A stretch of DNA of 5,746 bases, taken from contig JBBSTR010000131.1 of assembly GCA_038235705.1 (NCBI GenBank), positions 1-5,746 on the forward strand, read 5' to 3'. Positions within the stretch are counted from its first letter, which is position 1, and every line of letters starts with the position of its first letter. Position numbers and translations under genes: made by a program. The notes under the pieces were generated by a model. It was not told the DNA's origin. It searched no databases and saw nothing but the letters and a program-made list of their open reading frames with translations. This document shows positions 5,671 through 5,746 of the stretch, in pieces. This DNA is from CANKBT01 sp038235705 (GTDB lineage: Bacteria; Actinomycetota; Actinomycetes; Mycobacteriales; SCTD01).

Positions 5671-5746
5671 TTAGCGGTTGGTGGTGCTGGTGGGTCGGTG
5701 TGCTCGGGTGCGGTAGGAGTCGCCGTCGAGGGCGATGACGGTGGCG
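5671..5746 (-). CDS. istB: IstB-like ATPase, last 24 codons (continues past right edge)
   Basis: The minus-strand frame ending in TAA at 5673-5671 encodes TVIALDGDSYRTRAHR followed by PTSTTNR. The ALDGDSYR-type tail is characteristic of the C-terminus of IstB, the AAA+ helper ATPase that works with the IstA transposase in target selection by IS21 elements. The catalytic Walker motifs lie outside the window. Only 24 residues are visible, so the call depends on the tail motif together with its place 64 bp inside an IS21-like end. It would be transcribed towards the disrupted ligase, so read-through into the remnant is possible. Confidence 0.68.
   Translation of the reverse strand, partial: ATVIALDGDSYRTRAHRPTSTTNR

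Larger units (their letters stand above)
5607..5746 (-). mobile_element. IS21-family insertion sequence, istB-proximal end (continues past right edge)
   Basis: The element appears to begin with TGTCAAC at 5607, exactly where the ligase reading frame breaks off. Inside are two copies of a GAAA-N2-TGACCCCC repeat and then the 3' end of an istB-like gene reading outwards to this end. Terminal TGT, multiple internal binding repeats at the end, and an istA-istB order transcribed towards it are typical of IS21-family elements. The element would be about 2-2.5 kb, so most of it, including istA and the other end, lies outside. IS21 elements usually duplicate 4-8 bp of target; the bases just outside 5607 (such as ATCAGC, 5601-5606) are the candidate copy but cannot be confirmed here. 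Confidence 0.8.

Noticed and set aside
1..5746. CRISPR array, toxin-antitoxin or phage-defence genes
   Set aside because: No regularly spaced repeats and no gene with such motifs were seen; all sizeable real frames are accounted for.

Overview
The window is GC-rich DNA from a bacterium that is most likely an actinomycete (Actinomycetota). The evidence is strong G/C bias at third codon positions, a GTG start, actinobacterial-style MMPL and acyl-CoA ligase sequences, and an IS21-type end with TGACCCCC repeats. I cannot name the genus.

Layout from left to right: (1) The N-terminal third of metE (cobalamin-independent methionine synthase) is on the minus strand and runs off the left edge. (2) Behind it on the same strand is a small alkyltransferase-like protein (ATL) of the MGMT family, whose catalytic cysteine is replaced by tryptophan. 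(3) Diverging from it is idi, a type I isopentenyl-diphosphate isomerase with all catalytic residues. The 124-bp gap between ATL and idi carries a perfect 10-bp inverted repeat. (4) A complete tRNA-Ser(UGA) follows on the plus strand. (5) A divergent transporter/regulator pair comes next: a 690-residue MMPL/RND-type membrane exporter (minus) and a MarR-family repressor (plus). Their 71-bp intergenic region holds a near-perfect 21-bp palindrome overlapping a recognisable promoter. (6) Convergent with marR is the C-terminal half of an acyl-CoA synthetase (AMP-binding family). (7) That gene is cut by the end of an IS21-family insertion sequence, whose outer repeats and istB 3' end fill the rest of the window.

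The genes fall into a housekeeping part (metE, ATL, idi, tRNA) and a more accessory-looking part after the tRNA (regulated efflux pump, disrupted ligase, IS element). The clearest functional unit is the MarR-MMPL pair: the repressor probably binds the shared palindrome, controls itself and the pump, and is released by a ligand that may also be a pump substrate. That ligand link is inference.

I did not find an evidently new multi-gene system. The points most worth a second look are the MarR operator, an Asn in place of the usual Asp in the MMPL proton-relay site of TM4, the IS21 disruption of the ligase, and the PWWRV variant in the ATL protein. No gene-free stretch exceeds 300 bases; the gaps are about 60 to 125 bases each.
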